Positions 36,134-45,529 of a stretch of 64,000 nucleotides of DNA are shown one piece after another. The translations under genes were made by a program, and so were the position numbers. Each line of letters begins with the position of its first letter. Position 1 is the stretch's first letter. The stretch lies in contig NZ_CP102250.1 of the NCBI RefSeq assembly GCF_025144995.1, positions 992,001 to 1,056,000 of the forward strand, given 5' to 3'. The notes below the pieces were generated by a model. The model ran no database searches. It was not told the DNA's origin and saw only the letters and a program-made list of their open reading frames with translations. The stretch comes from Alistipes indistinctus YIT 12060 (lineage in GTDB: Bacteria; Bacteroidota; Bacteroidia; Bacteroidales; Rikenellaceae).

Positions 36134-37240
36134 ATGAAAACAACCCCGTTTACGAAGTATCATATTGAGAATGGCGCACGTATGGCCGAATTTGCCGGAT
36201 TCAACATGCCGATCGAATTCTCCGGCATCAACGACGAACACCACACCGTACGCGAGAAGGCCGGCGTATTCGACGTCAGCCACATGGGCGAAATCTGGGT
36301 CAAAGGGCCCCGGGCGATCGACTTCCTGCAGCATGTCACCTCGAACAACGTAGCCACGCTGTACGACGGGAAGATCCAGTATTCGTGCCTGCCCAATGGA
36401 CGGGGGGGCATCGTGGACGACATCCTCGTCTACCGCATCGACGCCGAGACTTTCCTGCTGGTGGTCAACGCTTCCAACACCGAAAAGGACTGGAAACACC
36501 TCTGCAAAGAGGGTGAGGCCTTTGGCCTGACGCCGGGCAAAGAGCTCTACAACGCATCGGACGAAATCGCCCAGCTGGCCGTACAGGGCCCCCTGGCGAT
36601 GCAGATCGTCCAGCGGCTCTGCCCGAATGCCGATGTCGAGCACCTCGAATACTACACCTTCATCAAAACCGAGGTGGCGGGCATCCAAGACGCCATCGTG
36701 TCGGCCACCGGCTACACCGGATCGGGCGGATGCGAAATTTATGTAGCCAACGAAGACGCCGACAGGTTGTGGACGGCCCTCTGGAAGGCGGGTGCGGAAC
36801 TGGGGCTGAAGAATATCGGGCTCGGCGCACGGGACACGCTGCGCCTCGAGATGGGCTTCTGCCTCTACGGCAACGACATCGACGACACCACCTCGCCGAT
36901 CGAAGCCGGACTGGGCTGGATCACCAAATTCGTCGACGGCAAGGATTTTATTGACCGGGAGGCCAATGCAAAGATCAAGGCAGAGGGGCCGAAACGGCGT
37001 CTGGTCGGCTTCGAACTGACCGAGCGGGGGATTCCGCGCCACGGTTACAAACTCGCCGACAACGGCGGCGGCATCATCGGCGAGGTGACTTCCGGGACGA
37101 TGTCGCCCTGCCTGAAAAAAGGCATCGGGATGGGTTATGTAGCCGCTTCCCACGCCGCTCCGGGCAGCGAAATCAACGTAATCATCCGTGAAAAACCGAT
37201 CAAGGCGGTGGTAGTCAAACTGCCGTTCATCAAAAAATAG
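36134..37240 (+). CDS. gcvT: Aminomethyltransferase (glycine cleavage T protein)
   Basis: Folate-dependent enzyme of 368 residues that takes the methylamine group from the H protein and forms methylene-tetrahydrofolate and ammonia. Family landmarks: [33 protein letters not shown], the folate-binding aspartate in [33 protein letters not shown] and [20 protein letters not shown]. The start is ATG 36134 ([14 protein letters not shown]), following an A-rich leader; an upstream frame to 36005 lacks similarity. gcvH and gcvP are not in the window. Confidence 0.96.
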   Translation: MKTTPFTKYHIENGARMAEFAGFNMPIEFSGINDEHHTVREKAGVFDVSHMGEIWVKGPRAIDFLQHVTSNNVATLYDGKIQYSCLPNGRGGIVDDILVYRIDAETFLLVVNASNTEKDWKHLCKEGEAFGLTPGKELYNASDEIAQLAVQGPLAMQIVQRLCPNADVEHLEYYTFIKTEVAGIQDAIVSATGYTGSGGCEIYVANEDADRLWTALWKAGAELGLKNIGLGARDTLRLEMGFCLYGNDIDDTTSPIEAGLGWITKFVDGKDFIDREANAKIKAEGPKRRLVGFELTERGIPRHGYKLADNGGGIIGEVTSGTMSPCLKKGIGMGYVAASHAAPGSEINVIIREKPIKAVVVKLPFIKK

Positions 37241-37349
37241 GGGCCTGCCGTTTTTACCGGCCGTCAACGGCCAATCCCGCGACAAGCCATAGCAGAGCCG
37301 CGGGCAGGATCGTACAGACCGGTAATATCCGATTTTCCAAGATTCGATC

Positions 37350-38195
37350 ATGCCAGACACACCCCATAACAGACCGGATAGGCGGCCCTCCGAGGCCGCC
37401 TATTGGTTTCTCTTCGACCGAGACCGCCTGCTGCTGCGGCACAATACGGACGGATGGTACATTCCGCTGGCTGCGGAACCGCCCGTAGAAGCCGCAGCAG
37501 CAATGGAGATTACCGGACAGGTCGCCCGGACGACTCCAGGCCCGGAACCCGCTTCCAATACAATCAGGTACTTTGCCTCGTCGGTCGAGGTTCCGCAGGC
37601 AGCCCCGGCCGGAATGGAATGGGTCGCACTGAGGGCCTCTTACGACCTGCTCGGCGAACGGGTGTACGCCTTGGCCGGAAAAGCCTTCGAACTGGTACAC
37701 TGGGAACGCAACAGCCGCTTTTGCCCGGCCTGCGGTACGGGGATGGAGCCCCACTCCGAGATTTCGAGGCGCTGTCCGACCTGCGGCAAAGAGCTGTTTC
37801 CGGCTATCTCTCCGGCAATCATCGTACTGATCTGCAAAGGGGATTCGATCCTGCTGGCCCGCACCTGTTATTCCCGGTCACCTTTCATGGGACTCGTGGC
37901 GGGATTCCTCGAGACGGGCGAATCGCTGGAAGCATGCGTACACCGGGAAGTGTTCGAAGAGACGGGACTGCAAATCCGGAACCTCCGCTACTTCGGAAAC
38001 CAACCGTGGCCCTATCCCAGCGGCCTGATGGTGGGTTTCATCGCCGACTACGCGGCCGGGGAGATCCGCCTGCAAAAGGAAGAGTTGAGCGAAGCGGCAT
38101 TTTTCGACCGCAACCGCCTGCCTCCGTTGCCACCACCGCTCAGCCTGGCCCGCCGCATGATCGACTGGTGGTTGGATTGCCCCTCATCCCGCTAA
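37350..38195 (+). CDS. nudC: NAD+ diphosphatase (NudC-like Nudix hydrolase)
   Basis: Protein of 281 residues that cleaves NAD(H) to mononucleotides and, in E. coli, removes NAD caps from RNA. It has a poorly conserved N-terminal domain, a zinc ribbon (FCPACGTGMEPH...RRCPTCGKE, about 119-146), and the Nudix box GFLETGESLEACVHREVFEETGL (about 184-206) followed by the NADH-pyrophosphatase tag NQPWPYPSGLMVGF (canonically SQPWPFP). It lies 109 bases after gcvT and may share its transcript. The gap 38196-38475 holds a hairpin and no gene. Confidence 0.95.
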   Translation: MPDTPHNRPDRRPSEAAYWFLFDRDRLLLRHNTDGWYIPLAAEPPVEAAAAMEITGQVARTTPGPEPASNTIRYFASSVEVPQAAPAGMEWVALRASYDLLGERVYALAGKAFELVHWERNSRFCPACGTGMEPHSEISRRCPTCGKELFPAISPAIIVLICKGDSILLARTCYSRSPFMGLVAGFLETGESLEACVHREVFEETGLQIRNLRYFGNQPWPYPSGLMVGFIADYAAGEIRLQKEELSEAAFFDRNRLPPLPPPLSLARRMIDWWLDCPSSR

Positions 38196-38337
38196 CCCCT
38201 CGAATTTTCCATTTACCCCTGCCCTCCATTATCCCTTGCACTCGGATGATTCATAAGCCGTCAGGCAGACACTGTGCGGTTAATCCTGGCCGGGAAAGCC
38301 CTTCTTCACAGAAAAACCCAGACAGCCCCTGACACAC

Positions 38338-38363
38338 TGAAGGCCGCCTCCCGACGGCCTTCA
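38338..38363. terminator. Hairpin between convergent nudC and the beta-barrel gene
   Basis: TGAAGGCCG and CGGCCTTCA pair around CCTCCCGA. T-runs on both sides are weak, so it is only a probable bidirectional terminator. Confidence 0.5.
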
Positions 38364-38475
38364 ATCATATCATTTATACCCTTTCCTTTGACACTCCTGC
38401 ACATACCCGGCACTCTCCCGCATGTACTGTTCCGGAACCGCCCGCTCCCCGCATCGGGAACAGCCGGAGAGCGGC

Positions 38476-40284
38476 TTAAAACACAAGTTTCACACCGGCC
38501 AGTACGTTGATGCCCAGCCCGCGGTAGAAATAATACGGATAGAGTTTCTGGTTAGCCAGGTTGTTTCCCTGCAGGAACACCCCGACAGCCTTCGAGATGC
38601 GGTATTCGGCGCCGAAATGGACATCGACCGTCGTACCTACCTGCTGCCAGATCAGTTCCGGCAAGGACATCATGATCTCCCTACCCGACAGCGCGAACCA
38701 GCGGCTCGACTGCAGCGTAGCCCCGGCGGTAAGGATCATTTTGTCGCGGATGCTGTAACGCAGGTCCAGACGACCCGTAAAATTGGGGACTCCCGATACG
38801 TGGTCAAAACGTTTTTTAGAGAAGCCTTTGTACTGCACCGACGCTTCTATCCCGAAAGCCCCTGAAATACGTCCCTCCAGATCGGCACCCACCGTCCACA
38901 TCGTCACGGTGTCGTTCAATACGTCGAACAGGTTTCCGTAAGATTGCCGCTCAGGAACGAACAAATTGGCAAACGTTGCCATATCCTGGGCGTGCGTCAG
39001 ACCGCCGTAGACTTTGTACGAAAAAGCCGACGAGAAGCTGCCCGTAATGCCGACACGTCCGTTATACTCCGAAGTATTCGGGGCCCACGCCGATCCGACA
39101 TAGGGATTCATCGAAGCCAGCGTCCGGTAGTCGTTGCTTTTCAGCCTGCCGTCGATCTCCACGAACGGGACGAAGTAGCCGTTGGTTCCGTCATAGCGCA
39201 GCGTAAAACGGGGATAGAAATAGCATTTGGATTTCTCCGTCTCACCCCTGAGATCCCTATCGAAATTGCGGCTGTTGAACGTGAAATCCACACCGAGCGA
39301 GAAGTCGAATTTACCCGCTTTCAAGTGATAGAGCGGCGCCACCGTCACCAAGTGGTTATCCTGCCCTCCCAGCTCGTCCATTCCGAAATAGCCTTCGTAC
39401 TGCGTATGCAATGTCACTTCGTGCATGCCGCCGAAACGCTTGCCGAGATCGAGGTAAGCGTTCATTCCGGTCTGCGCCCGGTCGAAACGGTCGTTGAAAT
39501 AGGCAGCGTCCACCCCGACCCTGAAATTAAAGAGGGAAAGGTCTTCGAACGTATCGCCGAAACCGACTTTGCCCCGGACGGTCGTAAAGTGCTGCCGCAA
39601 ACCCGAAGCGGTCGTATCGAACGAGGCCGGGAGCGGCATATCCGGATTCGGATTGGCATACCCGTAACGAGTGACCATGTCATAGTCCACGCCGATCTCG
39701 CCGTTGAGGACGTAGCGTGTCCACCGCCGCTCGCCCAAAACACCGATCTTGTTGAATGTCTGCGATGCCGGGGTCTCGATCCCGTCGCCGTTCTCGAGCT
39801 TGCTCCAACTGCCGTAATGGTTCAGGTAGGCGCCGAACATCCCCTTCGATTTGCCCGTCGTGTTGAAATAGACATCGGCGAGGCTCTGCATCGGATAGCC
39901 CAGTGCGACCTTGGCATACAGCGGATTCAGCCGTTTGTAGAGGTCGATATCCACCGTTGCGGCCTTGATCGGGGTCACTTCGAAACCGTAAGCAATCGGA
40001 GAAGGGGTAATACCGTAGCTGAATTCGGGCCTCAACTTGACCGTATCGACCAGGTTCGGCTTCACATTGAGTTTGTTCGCCTCGCTCACGGTCGGTTCGT
40101 ACGCACGGGTCACCTCCATCTCTCGGTTCAGGTCGCCGGCTTTGGTCTCCTTGGTCTCCGCAGCCTTTTCGGTCTTGGGTTTGGAGGCGCTTTTGCCGCC
40201 GCGCTTTTGCGCCGAAACCGACAGGCCGCAAGAGAGCAGCAGTACCGCCAATATCACTTTTTTGTTTATCATCGCCGTATCCAT
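38476..40284 (-). CDS. Outer-membrane beta-barrel protein (TonB-receptor-like C-terminus)
   Basis: Protein of 602 residues (598 if it starts at the second Met, MINKKVILAV). There is a signal peptide ending SVSAQ, then a Lys-rich low-complexity stretch (about 27-50), then EVTRAYEPTVSEANKLNVKP. The rest alternates short amphipathic strands, with many Tyr and Phe girdle residues (for example GRVGITGSFSSAFSYKVYGG) and ends with the C-terminal aromatic LAGVKLVF expected of an outer-membrane barrel. No plug domain or TonB box is seen, so it is not a standard TonB receptor. It starts 28 bases after the giant TPR gene, so the two products probably work together. Confidence 0.8.
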   Translation of the reverse strand: MDTAMINKKVILAVLLLSCGLSVSAQKRGGKSASKPKTEKAAETKETKAGDLNREMEVTRAYEPTVSEANKLNVKPNLVDTVKLRPEFSYGITPSPIAYGFEVTPIKAATVDIDLYKRLNPLYAKVALGYPMQSLADVYFNTTGKSKGMFGAYLNHYGSWSKLENGDGIETPASQTFNKIGVLGERRWTRYVLNGEIGVDYDMVTRYGYANPNPDMPLPASFDTTASGLRQHFTTVRGKVGFGDTFEDLSLFNFRVGVDAAYFNDRFDRAQTGMNAYLDLGKRFGGMHEVTLHTQYEGYFGMDELGGQDNHLVTVAPLYHLKAGKFDFSLGVDFTFNSRNFDRDLRGETEKSKCYFYPRFTLRYDGTNGYFVPFVEIDGRLKSNDYRTLASMNPYVGSAWAPNTSEYNGRVGITGSFSSAFSYKVYGGLTHAQDMATFANLFVPERQSYGNLFDVLNDTVTMWTVGADLEGRISGAFGIEASVQYKGFSKKRFDHVSGVPNFTGRLDLRYSIRDKMILTAGATLQSSRWFALSGREIMMSLPELIWQQVGTTVDVHFGAEYRISKAVGVFLQGNNLANQKLYPYYFYRGLGINVLAGVKLVF

Positions 40285-40312
40285 ATAAAACTCGTTATCC
40301 GGTTCAATCTCG

Positions 40313-43297
40313 CTATTTCAGTTCATTCATCTTGCGCCGGGCCTCCTCTACCACGCCGTCGGTCTTGTCGGTGTAGCCGTCCACGATGCTCTGGTAAGTC
40401 GCCTTCGCCTGGAACGCGTCGTTCTGCTGCACGTAAATATCGCCCAGAATCAGGAACGCCTTACCGGTCCAGTATTGATAGGGCGAGTTTTGCTCGGCCA
40501 GCGCGAACACTTCGGCCTCGGCCTCCTTAAGCTTGCCCTGTTTGTACAGGATCGACACGATCCGGTAGCGGCTCTCGGCCCCTTCCCGCGTCCGCTCTAC
40601 TGCCACCTGGCGGTAGAGTTTCAGTGCTTCGTCGTCGTGTCCGTCGGCCTGCAGCGCGCGGGCCTTCGCAAAGTTGGCCTCACGGGTCAGGTCGGCCGTC
40701 ACGTACGGCGAGGCGAGCACCTCGTCGGCAGCCCGGCCCATCTCGGCGACATTACCCGTCGCGATCACCGCACTGAGGTAACCGCCCAATGCCGAAGCGA
40801 TATCGGCGGACTTGATCGCCACCGTCGAAAGGGTTTTGTACAAAGCCGCCGCCTGTGGATAATGTTTGTCCTCGACCTGCATTTTGGCAGCCTGTTGCAG
40901 TGCGGGAACTTTGTATTCGCTCATCGGCATCGAGCCCACCTCCTCGAAGGCGGCCAGCGCACCGGCCCGGTTCCCCTCGCGCAGCGAACAATCGCCCAAC
41001 GCATAAAGCGCCTCGATACGGAACGAGCCCTTGGGATACTGGCGCAGGTAGTTATCCATCAACGTCAGCGCCCGGGCATAGTCGCCGTTCTGGTAAACAC
41101 GGTTGGCCGCAGTGTACGACAGCGAATCGCGCTCGACCATCGTCACATTCGTTTCGACCCCGCTCTCCCGGGCAAACGCCACATAGCTGTCCACATCATT
41201 ATTGTCCACGTAGATATTCCGGATGCTCAGCATCGCATCTTTCGCCTGGCGTGACGACGGGAACTCGGCAACGATCTGTTTGTAATAGCGCAGCGCCTCG
41301 TTCCCGTTGCCGAGGTTCTGGTAGGTAAGTCCCAACTGCGAAAGAGCCGGCAGATAATAGGGCGATTCGGGATAGGTCGCCGTCAGCCGCTTGAGCACCG
41401 CCGCACCGTCGTTGAAACGTTCGGTCTGCACGTAGGTGCGGCCCAGTTCGTACATCGCATCGTCCACATAATCCCCCTTGCCCGACGAGATGATATCCCT
41501 GAGCGACTCGATCTTGCGGTCGCGCTGATCCAGCAGGCCCAGCATCACCGCGCGCTGGAACTGCGCGTAGTCGGTCGCCGGCGCATTCAGGCGGATCGCC
41601 TGGTCGTAGTTATTGACCGCCTCGCGGTAATCGCGCTGGGCAAATGCCGCATCGCCGAGCCGGTTGTAAGCATCGGCCCGCAGGTTGTCGCGCGTGGGAT
41701 AGACCGACAGGAACTTGTGGAAACTGGCCGCCGCATCGCCCCAGCGCTGGGTATTGAAGTAGCAATACCCCAAATTGTAATGAGCCACCTTGTTCTCATA
41801 CTCGGTGCCGGGCGAAAGCTGGATATAGTCCCTGTACAGCGGAATGGCACGCGCATAGTTGCCCTGCCGCGCGTAAGTTTCGGCCCGCCAAAACTTCGTC
41901 AGTGCGGAATATTTCGCATTGAACCGGTTTGCATCGGCCACATCGAACATCCTGAGCGCCTCGGGATACTCCTCTTTCTGGAACTGCTCCAACGCCCGGA
42001 AATAGGCGATTTTCTGCATCGCGGCCTTCACATTGTTGTCCGGGTCGCGCACCTGTTTAATGGCTTCATAGGCCGCCTCATAGTTGCGCGAATTGAAGTA
42101 CGCGGCCAACAGCAGCTCACGCGCCTCGTCGATGCGCGGCGAATCGGGGTACGCCTGCACATAGCCGGCCAGCGTCGTAATCGCTTCGTTGAATGCGCCG
42201 CCGCCCAGCTCGTATTGCAGTTTGCCGGCGTTGAGCATCGCCTCGCGCTTGATTTCGAGACTGTAATCGGATGCCGAAGCCAACACGAACGCGCGCAGTG
42301 CCTTCTGCTTATCGCCGAGTTTGAGGTAGCAGTCGCCCAGGTGGAACGCCGCATTCTGCCCCAGTTCGCCCCCCCCGGAAGCCACGTCCGTCAACTGAGT
42401 GCTGGCCTTGGTGTAGTACAGCTGGTTGTAGTTGCTGTATCCGGCCAGGTAAAGCTCCTCAGGGCCCATCTCTCCGCCGAGCTTTTCGTAATTCTCGATC
42501 TGGGCGAGTGCATCGGCGTACTGCCCCTGGCGGAAATAAGCTTCGCTCAGGATGCGGGCGATTTCGATCTCACGGGCTCCGGTCGCCTTGTTCAGCAACG
42601 GCACGCCATGCTCGACCACATAGGCGTAATTTCCCTGCCGGAATTCGATCTGCAACAGGTAGAACGGAATGATCGGCTCATAGGCGGGCAGCTCCGCTAT
42701 CGAGGCGAAACCGCTTTTGGCAGCGTCCAGATCGCCGCGCGTATAATCTATATAGGCCTTGTAGTAGGTCGCATGGGGCGCATAAGCGGGATCGGTCGTA
42801 CAATTCTGGAAATAAGAATAGGCTTTATCCTCGTCGCCGTTCTGGTAGGCGGCATGCCCCGTACGGTAATAATACTCCCCGATGCGCGAATAGGGCAGTT
42901 CGTGGGGATTGACGGTCAGCAAATGTTCGTAGGCCCGTTGGTAGTCGCCCTCCTTCTCCAGGATCGTGCCGAGAGCGAAATGGACATCGTTCAGGTAGAT
43001 CGAATTGGGATAGTCCTCGACAAACCGTTCGAGCATTTCGCGGGCGCCCGTCTGCTGGCGTTCGGCGGCACAGAGCGCAGCATAATAGCGGGCTCGCATC
43101 CGGTAACCGGCATCATCGACGGACATCGCCCCGAGGGCCTTCTTGAATTCGGCGAGCGCCGAACCGTACTGCTGGCGCTCGTAGAGTTCCACGCCCTTAT
43201 CGTAATGGTACTGCGGCCCGCGTTCGAGAGCCGATGCGGGATTCGCGCACACGGCCGAGAAAAGCACCGCCGCCGACAACAACCATCTGTTTTTCAT
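40313..43297 (-). CDS. Very large exported tetratricopeptide-repeat protein
   Basis: Protein of 994 residues built almost wholly of TPR units after a signal peptide (MKNRWLLSAAVLFSAVCANPASA). Examples: YDKGVELYERQQYGSALAEF, YHLGYCYFNT-like NLGYCYFNTQRWGDAAASFH, AYNRLGDAAFAQRDYREAVN and LSQLGLTYQNLGNGNEALRY. I estimate more than twenty repeats, partly of the BamD/YbgF sort. ATG 43297 gives the signal; the longer frame to 43369 does not. It is followed after 28 bases by the beta-barrel gene, so a periplasmic TPR scaffold plus an outer-membrane partner is likely. The function is unknown. rsmH lies upstream in the same direction after 165 bases. Confidence 0.85.
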   Translation of the reverse strand: MKNRWLLSAAVLFSAVCANPASALERGPQYHYDKGVELYERQQYGSALAEFKKALGAMSVDDAGYRMRARYYAALCAAERQQTGAREMLERFVEDYPNSIYLNDVHFALGTILEKEGDYQRAYEHLLTVNPHELPYSRIGEYYYRTGHAAYQNGDEDKAYSYFQNCTTDPAYAPHATYYKAYIDYTRGDLDAAKSGFASIAELPAYEPIIPFYLLQIEFRQGNYAYVVEHGVPLLNKATGAREIEIARILSEAYFRQGQYADALAQIENYEKLGGEMGPEELYLAGYSNYNQLYYTKASTQLTDVASGGGELGQNAAFHLGDCYLKLGDKQKALRAFVLASASDYSLEIKREAMLNAGKLQYELGGGAFNEAITTLAGYVQAYPDSPRIDEARELLLAAYFNSRNYEAAYEAIKQVRDPDNNVKAAMQKIAYFRALEQFQKEEYPEALRMFDVADANRFNAKYSALTKFWRAETYARQGNYARAIPLYRDYIQLSPGTEYENKVAHYNLGYCYFNTQRWGDAAASFHKFLSVYPTRDNLRADAYNRLGDAAFAQRDYREAVNNYDQAIRLNAPATDYAQFQRAVMLGLLDQRDRKIESLRDIISSGKGDYVDDAMYELGRTYVQTERFNDGAAVLKRLTATYPESPYYLPALSQLGLTYQNLGNGNEALRYYKQIVAEFPSSRQAKDAMLSIRNIYVDNNDVDSYVAFARESGVETNVTMVERDSLSYTAANRVYQNGDYARALTLMDNYLRQYPKGSFRIEALYALGDCSLREGNRAGALAAFEEVGSMPMSEYKVPALQQAAKMQVEDKHYPQAAALYKTLSTVAIKSADIASALGGYLSAVIATGNVAEMGRAADEVLASPYVTADLTREANFAKARALQADGHDDEALKLYRQVAVERTREGAESRYRIVSILYKQGKLKEAEAEVFALAEQNSPYQYWTGKAFLILGDIYVQQNDAFQAKATYQSIVDGYTDKTDGVVEEARRKMNELK

Positions 43298-43462
43298 ATC
43301 GACAAAAATTAACGCTGTATCTGTATAGTTTTCCTCATTCGGTTCACAATGGTACACCTGCCCGGTCACCGGGAGACCTGTGCGTCCGGCACAGTTTCAC
43401 CACTGTCCCCCCGCCGCCGGGACGAATGTTCCTTTGCAGCAATTTCCTTCCGCGGCTACCCG

Positions 43463-44386
43463 TCACGACTCCTGCCGCAGCGGCCCGCTCAGTTCAGCTA
43501 TCCGCAGTTTCGCACTCCGCGAACGGGGATTGCGTTCGATCTCCTCCGGAGTCGGGACAACCGCCTTGCGGGTAACGACCTCGAAAGGCGTCTGCACCCG
43601 GCCGTAAAAATCTTTTTCGACCTTTCCCCCGAAGTTGCCGCTGCGCATAAAATTCTTCACCAGCCGGTCTTCGAGCGAATGATAGGTAATCACCGCCAGC
43701 CGCCCTCCCGGAGCCAGCGAGCGGACGGTCTGTTCGAGCATCATCTTCAGCGCCTCCATTTCGCCGTTCACTTCGATCCGGAGCGCTTGGAACAGTTTGG
43801 CAAGGAATTTACTCTCGCCGCCGCGCGGGGTAACCGGCGCTACCGCTGCGATCAGCTCATCGATCATCGCCAGCGGCCGTTCCGCCCGGCTACGTTCGAT
43901 ACACTGCGTGATGCGGTGCGGGGAATCCAGCTCGCCGTAATCGCGCAAAAGCGTCGTCAACCGGACATGGTCGTAACCGTTCACCACGTCGGCCGCCGTC
44001 AGGTGGGCCCGCTGGTTCATCCGCATGTCGAGCGGCGCATCGTAGCGAAACGAAAAACCGCGCTGCCGCGTATCGAAATGGTGCGACGAAACGCCCAGAT
44101 CGGCCAGGATGCCGTCCACCCGTTCAATCCCGTAATAGCGCAGCCACGTGTGCATGAAGCGGAAATTGCTTTCGACGAATGTCAACCGGGGATCTTCGGG
44201 CAGGTTCGCCCGTGCATCGCGGTCCTGGTCGAACGCAAAAAGGCGCCCCTGCGGGCCGAGCCGGTGGAGAATCCCGCGCGAATGACCGCCGCCGCCGAAA
44301 GTCAGGTCGACATAAATCCCTGCGGGCCGAATGGCAAGACCCTCAAGGCTTTCATCGAACAGAACCGGCACATGGTAGACACTCAT
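43463..44386 (-). CDS. rsmH: 16S rRNA (cytosine1402-N4)-methyltransferase
   Basis: Cytoplasmic S-adenosylmethionine-dependent enzyme of 307 residues that methylates C1402 in the ribosomal P site. It shows YHVPVLFDESLEGL at the start, the AdoMet motif YVDLTFGGGGHSRGIL (about 27-42), FAFDQDRDA, DGILADLGVSSHHFD and ITYHSLEDRLVKNFMR. It often heads the mur/fts cell-division cluster, but here no mur or fts gene follows; the TPR gene does. TAAAGGTA at 44412-44419 reads TACCTTTA on the minus strand and may be its -7 element. Confidence 0.97.
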   Translation of the reverse strand: MSVYHVPVLFDESLEGLAIRPAGIYVDLTFGGGGHSRGILHRLGPQGRLFAFDQDRDARANLPEDPRLTFVESNFRFMHTWLRYYGIERVDGILADLGVSSHHFDTRQRGFSFRYDAPLDMRMNQRAHLTAADVVNGYDHVRLTTLLRDYGELDSPHRITQCIERSRAERPLAMIDELIAAVAPVTPRGGESKFLAKLFQALRIEVNGEMEALKMMLEQTVRSLAPGGRLAVITYHSLEDRLVKNFMRSGNFGGKVEKDFYGRVQTPFEVVTRKAVVPTPEEIERNPRSRSAKLRIAELSGPLRQES

Positions 44387-44435
44387 ACGGGACAGCTTGA
44401 AAAATCCGTCGTAAAGGTATAAAAATTACCCGATT

Positions 44436-44467
44436 TTTGCGGATAAAACGGCAATATTCTACCTTTG
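44436..44467 (+). promoter_or_regulatory. Promoter of the glsA-like gene
   Basis: TTTG at 44436-44439, a 20-base spacer and TACCTTTG at 44460-44467 match the consensus exactly. Transcription from about 44474 rules out starts upstream of that point and supports a GTG start at 44488. Confidence 0.75.
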
Positions 44468-44487
44468 CAGGAACAAGTGTCACAAGA

Positions 44488-45318
44488 GTGGAAACGAACG
44501 ATACCCTGCAAGTGGATGTGGACAAGGTGCTCGCAGACAAAAATCCAGGTCTGGCGCGCCTGTTGCCCCGTTTTGTCAAGGCCTACCTCAAGAGGATCGT
44601 GCATCAGGACGAAGTCAATTACGTGCTGAGGAGTTTCTCGCACCAGCCGCCTGTCGGATTCGTCCGTTCGACGCTCGACTACATGGAGATCACCCACCGC
44701 GCCGTGGGCCTCGAACGCCTTTCCCTCGACGGGCGCTACCTTTTCGCCTCGAACCATCCCTTCGGCGGCATGGACGGCATGATGCTCTGCGACGAACTGG
44801 ACAACTATTTCGGTTCGAGCCGCATCATCGTCAACGACATCCTGATGAACCTCAAACCGCTGGCTCCGCTGTTCATTCCCGTGAACAAGCACGGCAGGCA
44901 AAACAGCGACTATGCGCAGCGGTTCCGCGCAACGCTTGCCGGCAACGAGCAGATCGCCACCTTCCCCGCCGGCCTTTGCTCGCGGCGCATCAAAGGCTCG
45001 GTATGCGACTTGCCCTGGAAACCGAGTTTCGTCAAAAACGCCATCGAAAGCCGGCGCGATATCGTTCCGGTCTACTTCGAAGGGAAGTTGTCGAACTTCT
45101 TCTACAACCTCTCGTCGATTCGCACCGCACTGGGTATCAAGGCCAATATCGAGATGCTCTACCTGGCCGACGAAATGTTCTCCCAACGCGGCCGCCACTT
45201 CGACATCTATTTCGGCGAACCGGTCCCGTGGCAGCGGCTTGCCACCGGAGAACCGCCCGTCCGGCTGGCACAGCAAATCCGCGAACAGGCCTATGCGCTG
45301 CGTCCGGCACACCGATAG
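44488..45318 (+). CDS. glsA: Acyltransferase, GlsA-like (glycine lipid O-acyltransferase)
   Basis: Membrane-associated lysophospholipid-type acyltransferase of about 276 residues. The catalytic motif is FASNHPFGGMDGMML (NHxxxxxD, one residue longer than the usual HX4D), and the second motif is ATFPAGLCSR. A start at 44437 would lie inside the promoter, so I use GTG 44488. The GNAT-like gene 211 bases downstream completes the pair that in Bacteroides thetaiotaomicron (GlsB N-acyltransferase, GlsA O-acyltransferase) makes glycine lipids and, through them, flavolipin-type serine-glycine lipids. The assignment is by motif and pairing. 45319-45501 has no gene. Confidence 0.8.
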   Translation: METNDTLQVDVDKVLADKNPGLARLLPRFVKAYLKRIVHQDEVNYVLRSFSHQPPVGFVRSTLDYMEITHRAVGLERLSLDGRYLFASNHPFGGMDGMMLCDELDNYFGSSRIIVNDILMNLKPLAPLFIPVNKHGRQNSDYAQRFRATLAGNEQIATFPAGLCSRRIKGSVCDLPWKPSFVKNAIESRRDIVPVYFEGKLSNFFYNLSSIRTALGIKANIEMLYLADEMFSQRGRHFDIYFGEPVPWQRLATGEPPVRLAQQIREQAYALRPAHR

Positions 45319-45501
45319 AACCCGGCCCGGCACGTCACCACAGCCCCGCACCGTCTCCGTCCTCTCTCCAAACATCTTGATCCGATCCCAAAGTACTCTC
45401 CCGGGAAAGGGTGCAATGCTCCGCATGCAGTCAGGGTGTTAACAAATCGTTCAGTTCAGCCAAAAAAAAGCGGGACAGCGCGGTTATTCTCAGGATTTGT
45501 G

Positions 45502-45509
45502 TAAATTTG
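45502..45509 (+). promoter_or_regulatory. Candidate -7 element for the glsB-like gene
   Basis: TAAATTTG matches TAnnTTTG and ends 20 bases before ATG 45530. No TTTG at -33. It suggests that glsB has its own promoter despite lying behind glsA. Confidence 0.5.
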
Positions 45510-45529
45510 TCAATGCTAAACCGCTTTTT

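Noticed and set aside
41717-43312. Long plus-strand frame opposite the giant TPR gene
   Set aside because: Antisense shadow; the TPR periodicity is on the minus strand.
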